A stretch of DNA of 36,799 nucleotides from a virus. The notes under the pieces are model-generated. The model did no database searches. It was given only the letters and a program-made list of their open reading frames with translations, and was not told the origin of the DNA. Made by a program: the position numbers and the translations under genes. Positions 1 through 7,426 of this stretch are shown one piece after another. How positions within the stretch are numbered: the first letter of the stretch is position 1; every line of letters begins with the position of its first letter. Where the stretch lies: the IMG/VR virus record IMGVR_UViG_3300004154_000022, positions 1 through 36,799 of that record. The stretch is one strand, 5' to 3'.

Positions 1-108
1 TATTTACTGGTAAGAACTAATAAAAAGATTGTAACTTGCGAAAGATGTATAAGGGAAATACTTAATTGCAAAAACGTAAAAATAAAAAACCATTGACGAG
101 GTTATAAA

Positions 109-294
109 ATGAAAGAAACGGACGAAGCGCAAAAAGCCTTGAAGCAATGGCTCGGGGATCCGGTCGTCGACGAGATAGCCGCCGAGGTGAGCCGAAATAA
201 GACCATAAAACCGGCGGACTTTATCAAGGCGTATGCTTTTTTATCTGGGTATGCCTCACGGCGGGAAACGGCAGCAGAACAAAAACAAGCATAA
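109..294 (+). CDS. small hypothetical protein (61 aa)
   Basis: Not recognised. A 61-residue acidic/polar protein with no membrane segment and no cysteine. The start ATG follows GAGG eight bases upstream. Residues 25-50 look helical. It opens a run of small same-strand genes leading to the diphosphohydrolase-like gene. The roughly 100 bases before it are AT-rich and hold no gene I can support. Confidence 0.6.
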   Translation: MKETDEAQKALKQWLGDPVVDEIAAEVSRNKTIKPADFIKAYAFLSGYASRRETAAEQKQA

Positions 295-311
295 AAGGAG
301 AGTGAAGGGAA

Positions 312-482
312 ATGCACACAGAACGAAGTAAAGGAATAGAGGATTGTTTCTACTACGTCAAGAGAGAAATAGTCAAGCGGCAGGGGGTCGAATTGCATAA
401 CCACGACGTCGAGCTCGGGTACTCGCTCGCGCTTGACGAGATGGCGAGGGTTATAGAAAATATGAGAGAGGTTTTAAAGTGA
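312..482 (+). CDS. small hypothetical protein (56 aa)
   Basis: The frame is open for 56 codons, beginning MHTERSKGIEDC, after an AGGAGAG ribosome site near 296-302. The TGA stop shares bases with the GTG start of the next gene (GTGA overlap at 479-482), which is the gene-packing habit of this genome and the best argument that it is real. Mostly helical and charged, with no membrane segment. Function unknown. Confidence 0.6.
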   Translation: MHTERSKGIEDCFYYVKREIVKRQGVELHNHDVELGYSLALDEMARVIENMREVLK

Positions 483-685
483 ACAATAGAGAGAAAGACC
501 GGCTATTCAACTACATTGTAGTATTTAAGTTTCCGGGCAAGCCCGAGCAATGTGTGCCCGTGCCTTGTAAAACGCAAAGCGACATTATACAACACTTTGT
601 TAACGTACGCCGTCAACCCCTATCGGGAGCGGAGTATTTCTCGTTTTTCAAATACGAAAAAACCGTATTAAAGGAGAGGTTATGA
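479..685 (+). CDS. small hypothetical protein (68 aa)
   Basis: Uses GTG as start, overlapping the previous stop, and ends inside the ATGA that starts the next gene. The 68-residue protein begins MNNREKDRLFNYIVVFKF and looks like a small alpha/beta fold with short strands near residues 11-18 and 24-29. Not recognised. Its place directly before the diphosphohydrolase-like gene suggests co-translation. Confidence 0.6.
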   Translation: MNNREKDRLFNYIVVFKFPGKPEQCVPVPCKTQSDIIQHFVNVRRQPLSGAEYFSFFKYEKTVLKERL

Positions 686-1281
686 CTAAAAAACAAGCGG
701 CAAACGCTATTATCGCCGAGGGCGGCGGGTGTGAGACAGTCGAGTGCGAAGACTGCTTTCTTGGGTTCGATAACCCGGAGTTATGCAAGTCCGGCGGGTA
801 TCACGCCGACTCAGCAGTACTCAAGGCGGCGAAAGAATTTTTAAAAAGCGGGAACGTGTACGCAAGCGGCTATCAGCCGACAAGGCCTCCGGCGGGGTAT
901 GTGTCGACGCCCCCACAAAACCCGAGCGGCGACCTTAATAAATGGGCGGGGCTTGCAAACGAAGGCCGGAAAGACGACGACAATAAGACCAGAATGGAGC
1001 TACTACCTTTTAACGCCCTTGTGAAAGTCGCGGACGTGTTGACGTATGGCGCTGAAAAGTACGGGGCTCACAACTGGCAAGGCGTCTCTAGTGAGCGTTA
1101 TGTCGGGGCGCTGCTGCGTCATCTTGCGGCGTATATGGACGGCGAGGACGTGGATCCTGAGAGCGGGCGGTCACACTTGGCGCACCTCGCGACGAACGCT
1201 TTGTTTTTATTGTCGAAATACAAGACGGCGAAAAAGGCCGAGGCGTACAAGCAAGAAATACGGGAGAAAATGAGTAAATAA
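682..1281 (+). CDS. dATP/dGTP diphosphohydrolase-like protein (DUF5664 family)
   Basis: About residues 88-180 match the phage DUF5664 / dATP-dGTP diphosphohydrolase N-terminal pattern: RMELLPFNALVKVADVLTYG, KYGAHNW, RHLAAY and then ESGRSHLAHLATNA. Relatives belong to the all-alpha NTP pyrophosphatases that hydrolyse dNTPs to dNMP and pyrophosphate with metal ions bound by acidic residues. An N-terminal segment carries four cysteines (C17, C22, C25, C35) that could bind zinc, as seen in some phage relatives. The stop is followed at once by a strong terminator, so this closes the first operon. Substrate is inferred from the family: MazZ of 2-aminoadenine phages is a related enzyme, but no purZ is present in this window. 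Confidence 0.75.
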   Translation: MTKKQAANAIIAEGGGCETVECEDCFLGFDNPELCKSGGYHADSAVLKAAKEFLKSGNVYASGYQPTRPPAGYVSTPPQNPSGDLNKWAGLANEGRKDDDNKTRMELLPFNALVKVADVLTYGAEKYGAHNWQGVSSERYVGALLRHLAAYMDGEDVDPESGRSHLAHLATNALFLLSKYKTAKKAEAYKQEIREKMSK

Positions 1282-1285
1282 AAAA

Positions 1286-1320
1286 AGCCCCCTCAAGGTA
1301 TACACTAGAGGGGGCTTTCT
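1286..1320 (+). terminator. rho-independent terminator after the diphosphohydrolase-like gene
   Basis: A perfect 9-bp stem (AGCCCCCTC at 1286-1294, GAGGGGGCT at 1308-1316) with a 13-base loop is followed by TTTCT. It begins five bases after the stop codon of the gene ending at 1281. Confidence 0.85.
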
Positions 1321-1425
1321 CTTACGGACAGACTATCTAAAATCAAAAGAGAGTATATGAATCAGGCGAGAAAATGGGGGCTTTGTCAAGTTCTTTTCTT
1401 GCTTGATTTTTCTGTTAAGGGGTGT

Positions 1426-2439
1426 ATGGTGGCTTTAATTGTAATCAAGGGAAAAACTGAGACCTTTTCCCGTGGTTATAAACTACACAAAAGCCTTGTC
1501 ACTCCGTGCGGTCTCACCCTGATTATTTTCGGGGGCGCGGGAGTGGCAGGGCTTTTTTGCGTTTATGGCGCAAAAGGAACGGGAAAAATGGCGAGCAACA
1601 ATTTGCACGACTTAGAAATCAGAACCGACTGCATGGAAAACGAAAAACAAGCTGACAACGGGGTACGGCTGAAAAACGAGACCGTTGAGGACTTACAAGT
1701 TGTATTCAAAAACCACAAAGAGCACCTAATAAAAGTAATACGATACGCCGACGCCGTGGTCGGGTGTGTCGCGTGGCTTACTGACTTCGACATAATACAT
1801 GAGCTGTCGAAAAAAGACGAAGTGTATATCCTCGTACAAAAAGAGGATTTTCTCCGCCCTGAGAGCGGCGGCAACTGGAAAGCACGCTTGCGCGCGGCAT
1901 ACGAAAAACTGCCAAAAGACTTCTGGCGCCACGGGTGGCCGGGTTTAACCCATTACAACCAATGCACGGGGAGCAATGACCCTATAATGTGCGTCGGTAA
2001 TTATAACCGTGACAAAGACCCCGCGTTCCCGCGTATGCACAACAAGTTTATAATAGGGGTAAAAAACTATAAAAAACGCCCCAGCGAGACCGCTTGGGCG
2101 TACGGAGACCCGTGTTTGTGCGCTGAAAAATGCGTATGCGACAAAGAACGGGGCGAGTGTATATGCGGAAACAACAAAACGCCGCAAAACGTGGACGATG
2201 AATCCTCGTGTAATTGCGGTTCGCGACAATATATGGCTAACTGGGGCAAGTCAATATTATGGACGGGGTCGTATAACTTTACGCAAAACGCGACGCGGAG
2301 CTTCGAAAACGCCCTCATGATACGGGATAAAAAAGTAATAAAAGCGTATTACGACGAGTTTGTACAAATCGCGGGCTTCGCCGAGGCGCTGGACTGGTCG
2401 AGTGACTGGGCTGCGCCCGATTTTAGGATAGGAACTTGA
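1426..2439 (+). CDS. membrane-anchored phospholipase D-like protein with cysteine-rich insert
   Basis: The C-terminal half has PLD-superfamily features: a single HxK element (RMHNKFIIG, near residue 204) and, about 80 residues later, GSYNFTQNATRSFENALMI, the typical segment after the catalytic region of PLD-like nucleases. The aspartate of a full HKD motif is not at its usual place, so catalysis is uncertain. Between the two lies an unusual insert with eight cysteines in CxC pairs (about 226-266). The ATG at 1426 follows AAGGGG and gives 337 residues with one hydrophobic segment near residues 31-50. An alternative ATG at 1588 (AAGGA upstream) would remove it and give a soluble protein. The frame is also open back to 1357, without a good ribosome site. 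Role unknown: host DNA degradation, exclusion or nucleic-acid processing are possible. Confidence 0.6.
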   Translation: MVALIVIKGKTETFSRGYKLHKSLVTPCGLTLIIFGGAGVAGLFCVYGAKGTGKMASNNLHDLEIRTDCMENEKQADNGVRLKNETVEDLQVVFKNHKEHLIKVIRYADAVVGCVAWLTDFDIIHELSKKDEVYILVQKEDFLRPESGGNWKARLRAAYEKLPKDFWRHGWPGLTHYNQCTGSNDPIMCVGNYNRDKDPAFPRMHNKFIIGVKNYKKRPSETAWAYGDPCLCAEKCVCDKERGECICGNNKTPQNVDDESSCNCGSRQYMANWGKSILWTGSYNFTQNATRSFENALMIRDKKVIKAYYDEFVQIAGFAEALDWSSDWAAPDFRIGT

Positions 2440-2450
2440 GGGGCTAATAT

Positions 2451-4553
2451 ATGAGCAACGCACCAGATAGAAAAAGACTTTATGAACTACAAGAGATGGG
2501 TATTTGCGGTATACACCGAAAGCTCGACAAGAACGCCGGATCGTATTGGGAGCGCCAAGTATCGACGACTTTTAAAGTAGAGAAAGCGTTCATCAATGCA
2601 AAATTGTTCGGAAAAGATAAGTTCGGGCTCGTATTCTCACGGGATTATACCGTTATAGATATCGACCTTGACAAGATAAAGGACAAAGAACAGGCGAAAA
2701 GCGCGACGGACTTCCTCGACTCGCACCCCCTGTTCTCGAATACGTGGCAAGTTCGCACCCCCTCGGGGGGTCGCCACTACGTATTCAAGTACCCGATCGA
2801 AAAGGTGATAAAAAACCGGGCGGGCGTAACCCTGCTCTTTTCGCTGGGGGATGTGGAATTCCCTTTCATCGACGTTCCTTGGAACCTCGGTTTCTCGGAC
2901 GAATACGCTATCGAAAACCCCGTTGACCCGCTGGTTATAGACGACGACGGATTCGAGACGCTGGGGCTCATACCGAAAAAAGAGGTAACAGAACAAAAAG
3001 AATCGAAACCGATAACGGACTTAGTAGGCGTTGACAAAGGTTTAAGAGATAGGATTCTCGAGTGGTTCCCCGAGTGCGCCGAGTTCCACGAATACCCGAG
3101 CTTTAGGATGCCGCCCCCGTGGCGGGAGAGTAAGTCGGGAACGGCGCTACTGGTCGACCTCGAAAAAGGTATATACTGCGACTTTGGCGCCGGCCACGAC
3201 GAACCGGGGCGAGCCTGCGACGGGGGGCGGCTGGAAAAGCTCTATTTGAAAATGCACCCCGACGCTACTATAGAGGACGTTAAACGGGAGTATCTGGGCG
3301 TCAACGAACGTATGGCCGAGACGCTGCGCTCTTTCGTGTGTATATACAGGGGCGAGCTGAGCGTACACGCCCGGCGGCACCCTGAATTCTCGATGAATAG
3401 GGCGGCTTTTAACTCGAAATTTGCCGGCATACGGGTCAAAAAAACCGCGCCTTTCGAGGTCGCGACTGAGAGCGGGCTTCTACAAAGCGCGGATGATCTA
3501 CAGTATTACCCCGGCGCGGATGAATTCTTTATGTCGAACGGGCTCACCATGTTCAACACGTACCGGGCGCCCACGTTTGACAGTACTGCCGGCGGGGTCG
3601 ATTGGTTCCTTGAGCACCTCGACTATTTGTTCGACGGCGTCGACAAAGAGATAATTGTCAATCACTTGTTAAACTATATCGCGCACATGGTACAACGCCC
3701 GGGGGTGCGTATACGACACGGGGTTCTCATTTGTGGCCGTGAGCAAGGAACCGGAAAAAGCCTTATACTGGAAACGGTCGCCAAGCTAATAGGCGAACAT
3801 AATCAAGTAGTACTCAACAACGAAGTACTGGCCGAGAAGTTCAACGGATGGTCAGCAAATAGCGTTATGGCGTCCCTTGACGAGGCTCGTATCGGCGGGT
3901 ACAATATTTACACGAAGTTCAAGGAACTTATCGCACAAGACCGCATAGCCGTGCGCGAGATGCACAAGCAAACGGCGACCCGCCAAACGTTCTTTCATTT
4001 TTGGGCGACGTCAAATTATGCTGACCCGTTTATAATGGACAAAGACGACCGCCGGTTCTTCGTGGCACGTGTCGAAAGCCCGAAAAAGCCCATAGGCTAT
4101 TACATAGAATTTAGGAAAAACCGCGACAGATACGCGGGGGCGCTCCATAAATTCTTTAGTGCGTACGAGATCCGGGATCTTGACGGGGCGGATATTTCGG
4201 ACGAATTCGCGGGGATGCACCCGCCCACCACGAGAGCAAAAGAGCAGATTATCGAGGACACCAAGCCCGATATACAAGCGGAGCTCGAGCAGCTCATACA
4301 AGACAAAATCGTCGTAATTACGAAAGAGCTCGCGAGAAAGATCCGTTTTGAAGATAATCATTATAAGTGTACGGGGCAATTTATCGGGCGCCTGCTCACT
4401 GAGCAGGGGCACGACACCGGCGGCAAGCGGAAATTTGACGGGGAAGAGTTCCGCTATCGTATAATCGACCGCATAAAGTGGGGGGCAATGACCTACGACG
4501 AACAAACGAAAGAGCTTTTAAAAGAGCTTAACAAGACCGACGGCGTATTTTAG
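2451..4553 (+). CDS. DNA primase-polymerase / SF3 helicase fusion (VapE/DUF5906-like)
   Basis: A 700-residue replication initiator-type protein. Residues about 10-115 form a bifunctional primase-polymerase domain: VIDIDLD with metal-binding D70 and D72, then TPSGGRH with H109. The C-terminal half is an SF3-type (DUF5906/VapE-like) ATPase: Walker A GREQGTGKS at 429-437, an acidic Walker B-like segment (VMASLDEAR), and ATSNYADPF with a following DDRRFF arginine element. Such fusions synthesise primers and unwind the phage origin, forming a hexamer on DNA. The gene is followed by a non-coding region full of inverted 9-mers, a reasonable partner origin. The DNA polymerase that would extend the primers is at 30150-32048 on the other strand. 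The start has a modest GAGG upstream. Confidence 0.85.
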   Translation: MSNAPDRKRLYELQEMGICGIHRKLDKNAGSYWERQVSTTFKVEKAFINAKLFGKDKFGLVFSRDYTVIDIDLDKIKDKEQAKSATDFLDSHPLFSNTWQVRTPSGGRHYVFKYPIEKVIKNRAGVTLLFSLGDVEFPFIDVPWNLGFSDEYAIENPVDPLVIDDDGFETLGLIPKKEVTEQKESKPITDLVGVDKGLRDRILEWFPECAEFHEYPSFRMPPPWRESKSGTALLVDLEKGIYCDFGAGHDEPGRACDGGRLEKLYLKMHPDATIEDVKREYLGVNERMAETLRSFVCIYRGELSVHARRHPEFSMNRAAFNSKFAGIRVKKTAPFEVATESGLLQSADDLQYYPGADEFFMSNGLTMFNTYRAPTFDSTAGGVDWFLEHLDYLFDGVDKEIIVNHLLNYIAHMVQRPGVRIRHGVLICGREQGTGKSLILETVAKLIGEHNQVVLNNEVLAEKFNGWSANSVMASLDEARIGGYNIYTKFKELIAQDRIAVREMHKQTATRQTFFHFWATSNYADPFIMDKDDRRFFVARVESPKKPIGYYIEFRKNRDRYAGALHKFFSAYEIRDLDGADISDEFAGMHPPTTRAKEQIIEDTKPDIQAELEQLIQDKIVVITKELARKIRFEDNHYKCTGQFIGRLLTEQGHDTGGKRKFDGEEFRYRIIDRIKWGAMTYDEQTKELLKELNKTDGVF

Positions 4554-4592
4554 TTGACGAACGGGGGGAAGCCCCCTATAAAAAATAACATG

Positions 4593-4921
4593 GAGGGCTG
4601 GGGGGCTGGAAAAACGAACTTTGTACCGTAGCACTGTTTTGAGGCTCTTTATTGGTGGAATAACTCATTTTGCGCAAAGTTAATTTGACCAGCCCTCCAG
4701 CCCCCTAAGTACTATTTTGAATAACTGAAAAGCTCGAAACCCTGTGTTTTATGGGCTTTTACCGTTCTTCATTAGGCGAGCCGAGGGGGCTGGATACTAT
4801 TTGACCAGCCCCCGTCATGAGCCCCCTTATTTTAGTTTGTAGATATACCGGGGCGTAAAAGTACATAAAAAATAAATTAAGGGGGCTCATGAGGGGGCTG
4901 GACGCCAACTCACCAGCCCCC
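4593..4921. repeat. array of GGGGGCTGG / CCAGCCCCC boxes: candidate replication origin
   Basis: The 389-base gap after the primase-helicase (4554-4942) has no convincing gene. It contains eight 9-mer boxes, four per strand: plus at 4593 (GAGGGCTGG), 4601, 4785 and 4893; minus at 4689 (CCAGCCCTC), 4697, 4805 and 4913. Two 29-nt hairpins (4785-4813, 4893-4921) have perfect 9-bp arms and 11-base loops and sit exactly 108 bases apart. The 4593-4609 and 4689-4705 pairs each overlap by one base. A further long inverted pair, 4805-4834 against 4873-4901, includes CATGAGCCCCC. The setting suggests initiator binding, but transcriptional control is also possible. Confidence 0.55.
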
Positions 4922-4942
4922 GAAAGAACAAAGTGAGGTACT

Positions 4943-5122
4943 ATGTCAAGATTAACACAAATCGAGCGCCGAGCGGCTCTCGTACGCAAGGGTGCCGAGA
5001 AAGAGCGCACGCGGATCATTGAAGGGTTTATGGCGTATGTGGTGTCAAGGGGATGGCGTCAACGGCTCAGATACGCCCTCAGGATCCTATTTCGGGCACG
5101 CGCCAAAGAGGTGAGAAAATGA
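4943..5122 (+). CDS. small strongly basic hypothetical protein (59 aa)
   Basis: Starts at ATG after GAGG four bases upstream, and ends in an ATGA overlap with the endolysin gene. The protein begins MSRLTQIERRAALVRKG and is very rich in arginine, with a helical C-terminal half. A moderately hydrophobic stretch (FMAYVV) is too short for a membrane span. Not recognised. Translational coupling to the amidase is likely; it might bind nucleic acid, but that is inference from charge only. Confidence 0.6.
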   Translation: MSRLTQIERRAALVRKGAEKERTRIIEGFMAYVVSRGWRQRLRYALRILFRARAKEVRK

Positions 5123-5691
5123 CAGTAAATGACTTTACGTACGGGTACAAGGTAGACCGGACAATCCGCGAGAAGTATGAGTGCGACGGATTCCCCCGTG
5201 AGGGCAAACAAGTGTACTCTCATATAGTACACGCGACCGACGGCGGCGTCGGCCTCTTGGCGTGGATGAGGGGCGGCGAGAGATCCGAGGAGTATCGGCG
5301 CGGGATCGCCCTCTTTCACCGTTGTATAGATCCGGACGGTACTATCACGGAAGTGATTAACCCCCATAACTGGGTGTATCACACGGGCACGGGTAAGGCA
5401 GGCGATCTTACGACTATCGGGACGGAGTTTATAAAGCGTTCGGCGTCGTTTCCGACCGTTGAACAATACGCCGCATACGTCGAACTCTTGCGCTTTGATC
5501 TTGAACGTTTTCCCGTTCGTGAGATCATCGGGCATAATATGTACCAAAAGAGAGCGACGGGCGTGTATACGAGGCCGGGGCGCTCAGTATGCCCGGGGGC
5601 GTTCGACTGGGAATACTTAGAGATGGCTATTCGTGCGGGTATCAAGTGCGGTACGGTTCGAACTAAAGAACAAATTGTCATAACAAAATAG
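5119..5691 (+). CDS. endolysin: N-acetylmuramoyl-L-alanine amidase (Amidase_2)
   Basis: A 190-residue single-domain zinc amidase that cleaves the bond between MurNAc and L-alanine in peptidoglycan. Visible elements: SHIVHATDG (zinc ligand H38), WVYHTG, TTIGTEF (E103), IIGHNMY (zinc ligand H139) and GRSVCPGAFDW (C158 as third ligand). The order H-H-C matches T7 lysozyme-type Amidase_2 enzymes. The ATG at 5119 is chosen for its GAGGTGAG ribosome site and ATGA overlap; the frame extends to 5053 but lacks a good site there. No signal peptide, so it needs a holin to reach the wall. The holin/spanin genes are about 9 kb away at 14177-15004. Confidence 0.88.
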   Translation: MTVNDFTYGYKVDRTIREKYECDGFPREGKQVYSHIVHATDGGVGLLAWMRGGERSEEYRRGIALFHRCIDPDGTITEVINPHNWVYHTGTGKAGDLTTIGTEFIKRSASFPTVEQYAAYVELLRFDLERFPVREIIGHNMYQKRATGVYTRPGRSVCPGAFDWEYLEMAIRAGIKCGTVRTKEQIVITK

Positions 5692-5699
5692 GGGGTATT

Positions 5700-5912
5700 A
5701 TGGAACACAAAGATTATGCTTATCCAGTATCAATGGGTCACGGATTTACCCAGAAGGGTATTACGAAACGAGAGTACTTTGCAGCGATGGCAATGCAAGG
5801 ATTATGCGCAAATACTGATTTTACAAACGCTAACTCAGTAAGAATCTCAGAATTATCATATGAGCTATCAGACGCAATGATCGCCGAAAGCGAAAAAGAA
5901 ACAACAAAATAA
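5700..5912 (+). CDS. small conserved phage protein of unknown function (70 aa)
   Basis: Contains ITKREYFAAMAMQGLCAN, a motif I recognise from short uncharacterised proteins in many phages and prophages, followed by a helix that ends LSDAMIAES. No assigned biochemical role. Its base composition is clearly more AT-rich than its neighbours, with codons such as GCA, TCA and ATT, which fits recent transfer. It ends by sharing a base with the ATG at 5912. Confidence 0.7.
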   Translation: MEHKDYAYPVSMGHGFTQKGITKREYFAAMAMQGLCANTDFTNANSVRISELSYELSDAMIAESEKETTK

Positions 5913-5929
5913 TGAGAGGCAGGAAAACA

Positions 5930-6346
5930 ATGGAAATTAAAAAGGTATCAATCAAAAAACAAATCGGGGTGTTTGCGCTTTGCTTAGCGTGTGCGGTCGT
6001 CCTGGGTGTGTTCGTTTCGTCGGGGCAGGATACGCCCCCGCCTTTAGAGGGGCAGAACTTTACCGAGATACTCGAGGAGCTTGAGACGTCCCCCCGTGGT
6101 CGTATATCGGTTATCGACGGCGAGGTCGTATTTCAGAAAGAGGGGTTTTTCAGGTACGACGGCATAGACAAACACGGAGTCGAGGTTTATCAGGAGACCC
6201 GCCGAGAAGGCTCGTACGCTCTTAGAATACGCCCGGGTCAATATGCTACGATAATATACGAAAGTCTCCCCACAAGGGCTGAGGAACAGTCTCACGCGGG
6301 ACAGAGACTACATGAGCAATATATTACCGCCGACGAAAGTGAGTAA
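5930..6346 (+). CDS. single-pass membrane or exported protein, unknown function
   Basis: 138 residues with a basic N-terminus (MEIKKVSIKKQ) and one hydrophobic helix (about residues 12-31, FALCLACAVVLGVFVSS), then about 105 polar residues predicted outside the cytoplasm. There is no clear lipobox at the end of the hydrophobic segment. ATG 5930 follows a purine-rich AGGAAAA stretch; ATG 5912 (six residues longer, overlapping the previous stop) is the alternative. It lies two genes after the endolysin. Possible jobs include superinfection exclusion or lysis control, but no family match was recognised. Confidence 0.6.
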   Translation: MEIKKVSIKKQIGVFALCLACAVVLGVFVSSGQDTPPPLEGQNFTEILEELETSPRGRISVIDGEVVFQKEGFFRYDGIDKHGVEVYQETRREGSYALRIRPGQYATIIYESLPTRAEEQSHAGQRLHEQYITADESE

Positions 6347-6378
6347 CCTTTTTTGTGCTCTTTTCGGGTAAAAAGTAC

Positions 6379-6407
6379 TTGACTATATACGAGTATTATA
6401 ATATTAA
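6379..6407 (+). promoter_or_regulatory. possible promoter before the HNH/RHH operon
   Basis: TTGACT at 6379-6384 and TATTAA at 6402-6407 are 17 bases apart. A better-looking TATAAT at 6397 is only 12 bases from TTGACT. The region is AT-rich and directly precedes the GGAGG of the HNH gene. The inverted repeat at 6387-6418 overlaps it. Confidence 0.4.
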
Positions 6408-6418
6408 AGTACTCGTAT
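6387..6418. promoter_or_regulatory. 9-14-9 inverted repeat, candidate operator
   Basis: ATACGAGTA (6387-6395) and TACTCGTAT (6410-6418) are a perfect inverted pair separated by 14 bases. The right arm ends two bases before the GGAGG ribosome site. It could be an operator, or an RNA hairpin limiting translation of the HNH gene. Confidence 0.5.
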
Positions 6419-6430
6419 GTGGAGGTATGT

Positions 6431-7186
6431 ATGGTACTTGACGAATGGTACGAGGGCTTAGATTTTCAGACTTGTTTAACGTGTGGCGCGTCCTTTGAGG
6501 TAACGAACCCGACCCAAGACAAACTACACTGTCCCGAGTGTAAGTCCCGAGCGAAAGTGTACAAAAAAAGAGACCCCCGGATGGCCGTTTGCCCCATATG
6601 CGCAAGAGCCTTTAAAACTCGCGCTAAGGTGCATTTATATTGTTCTCCTGAGTGTGTTACGGAAGCTAAGCGGAGGCATAATCGAGCGCATAGTAGAGTA
6701 CTAGAAGTGGACCCGGCGGGCGTGTGCGCAGTGTGCGGGGCGGGTTTTGTCCGAAAAACGTCTAACCAAAGATACTGCTCGCCCGAGTGCACGAGGGAGC
6801 GCGCCCGGCGGCAATACTACTCTTTACACGGGAGTAAGCCCGCGATCGGCGAAGGGGTGTGCATAGAATGCGGAAGTCCTTTCTCTAAAAAAACGCACGG
6901 GCATAGGTTTTGCTCTCTCGAGTGTAATAAGGCTAACCGGTTGAAGCGTATTCAAATAAGCTCAAAGCAGTGGACGGTTCTTACGGAGTACATGAAAGAA
7001 AAAAGCGGGTATCAGTGTGTATACTGCGGGCGACACGATACGAAGCTAGTCATACACCACAAGACCCCGCTTGCACTTGGGGGAGACAATTCCTACGAGA
7101 ATTTAGAGTGTATATGCGAGAGCTGCCACGGTAAAAAGCATAAAGAAATAAACCGCCAGTTTTTACTGGAAAAAGGAGAGGTGTAA
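6431..7186 (+). CDS. HNH endonuclease with an array of zinc-ribbon motifs
   Basis: 251 residues. Four CxxC-based zinc-binding units fill the first two thirds: CLTCG with CPEC, CPICARAF with YCSPEC, CAVCG with YCSPEC, and CIECG with FCSLEC. A C-terminal HNH nuclease follows: YQCVYCG, then VIHHKTPLALGGDNSYENLE and CESCHGKKH. The HH and N/H residues form the usual metal-dependent nuclease centre. The repeated C-x2-C ... (Y/F)CS-x-EC units probably bind DNA, as in free-standing phage homing endonucleases, but packaging or defence nucleases also use HNH. ATG 6431 is chosen because GGAGG ends five bases before it. The gene shares a base with the RHH gene that follows. Confidence 0.8.
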   Translation: MVLDEWYEGLDFQTCLTCGASFEVTNPTQDKLHCPECKSRAKVYKKRDPRMAVCPICARAFKTRAKVHLYCSPECVTEAKRRHNRAHSRVLEVDPAGVCAVCGAGFVRKTSNQRYCSPECTRERARRQYYSLHGSKPAIGEGVCIECGSPFSKKTHGHRFCSLECNKANRLKRIQISSKQWTVLTEYMKEKSGYQCVYCGRHDTKLVIHHKTPLALGGDNSYENLECICESCHGKKHKEINRQFLLEKGEV

Positions 7187-7344
7187 TGGACAAACAATAC
7201 GAGGGGCTAGTCGTTACAACGGTACATTTACCCGCAAGCTTAGCGAAGCGGCTAGATGAGTATGTTCGGGCGGAGAGCGGCCGCACAAAGAAGGCAGTTT
7301 TTGCGCTTGCTCTGGGAGCGTTCTTAGACAAGCCGAGCGAATAG
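7186..7344 (+). CDS. ribbon-helix-helix (CopG/Arc-like) small DNA-binding protein
   Basis: 52 residues, begins MDKQYEGLVVTTVHLPASL. A short strand (VVTTVHL), helix A (PASLAKRLDEYVRAE) and helix B (TKKAVFALALGAFLDK) give the ribbon-helix-helix order. Such proteins are dimeric and insert the paired strands into the major groove. It is translationally linked to the upstream HNH gene (TAATG). It could repress its own operon through the inverted repeat at 6387-6418 or the one at 7427-7458. The two repeats share geometry but not sequence, so this is only an inference. Confidence 0.65.
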   Translation: MDKQYEGLVVTTVHLPASLAKRLDEYVRAESGRTKKAVFALALGAFLDKPSE

Positions 7345-7426
7345 TGTTTCTATGTGTAGTAACTTTTTAGAGTAAAAGCACTAAAAATAACTGCTAAAAA
7401 AATAGCAAAAAGTTAGCGGAAAAGAC

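Noticed and set aside
1357-1425. Extended start of the PLD-like gene at 1357
   Set aside because: No ribosome site compared with AAGGGG before 1426, and it begins only about 37 bases after the terminator at 1286-1320.
4759-5019. 86-codon minus-strand open frame over the box array
   Set aside because: It is made of the complement of the repeats and the adjacent gene, has no clear ribosome site, and opposes the 4943 gene.
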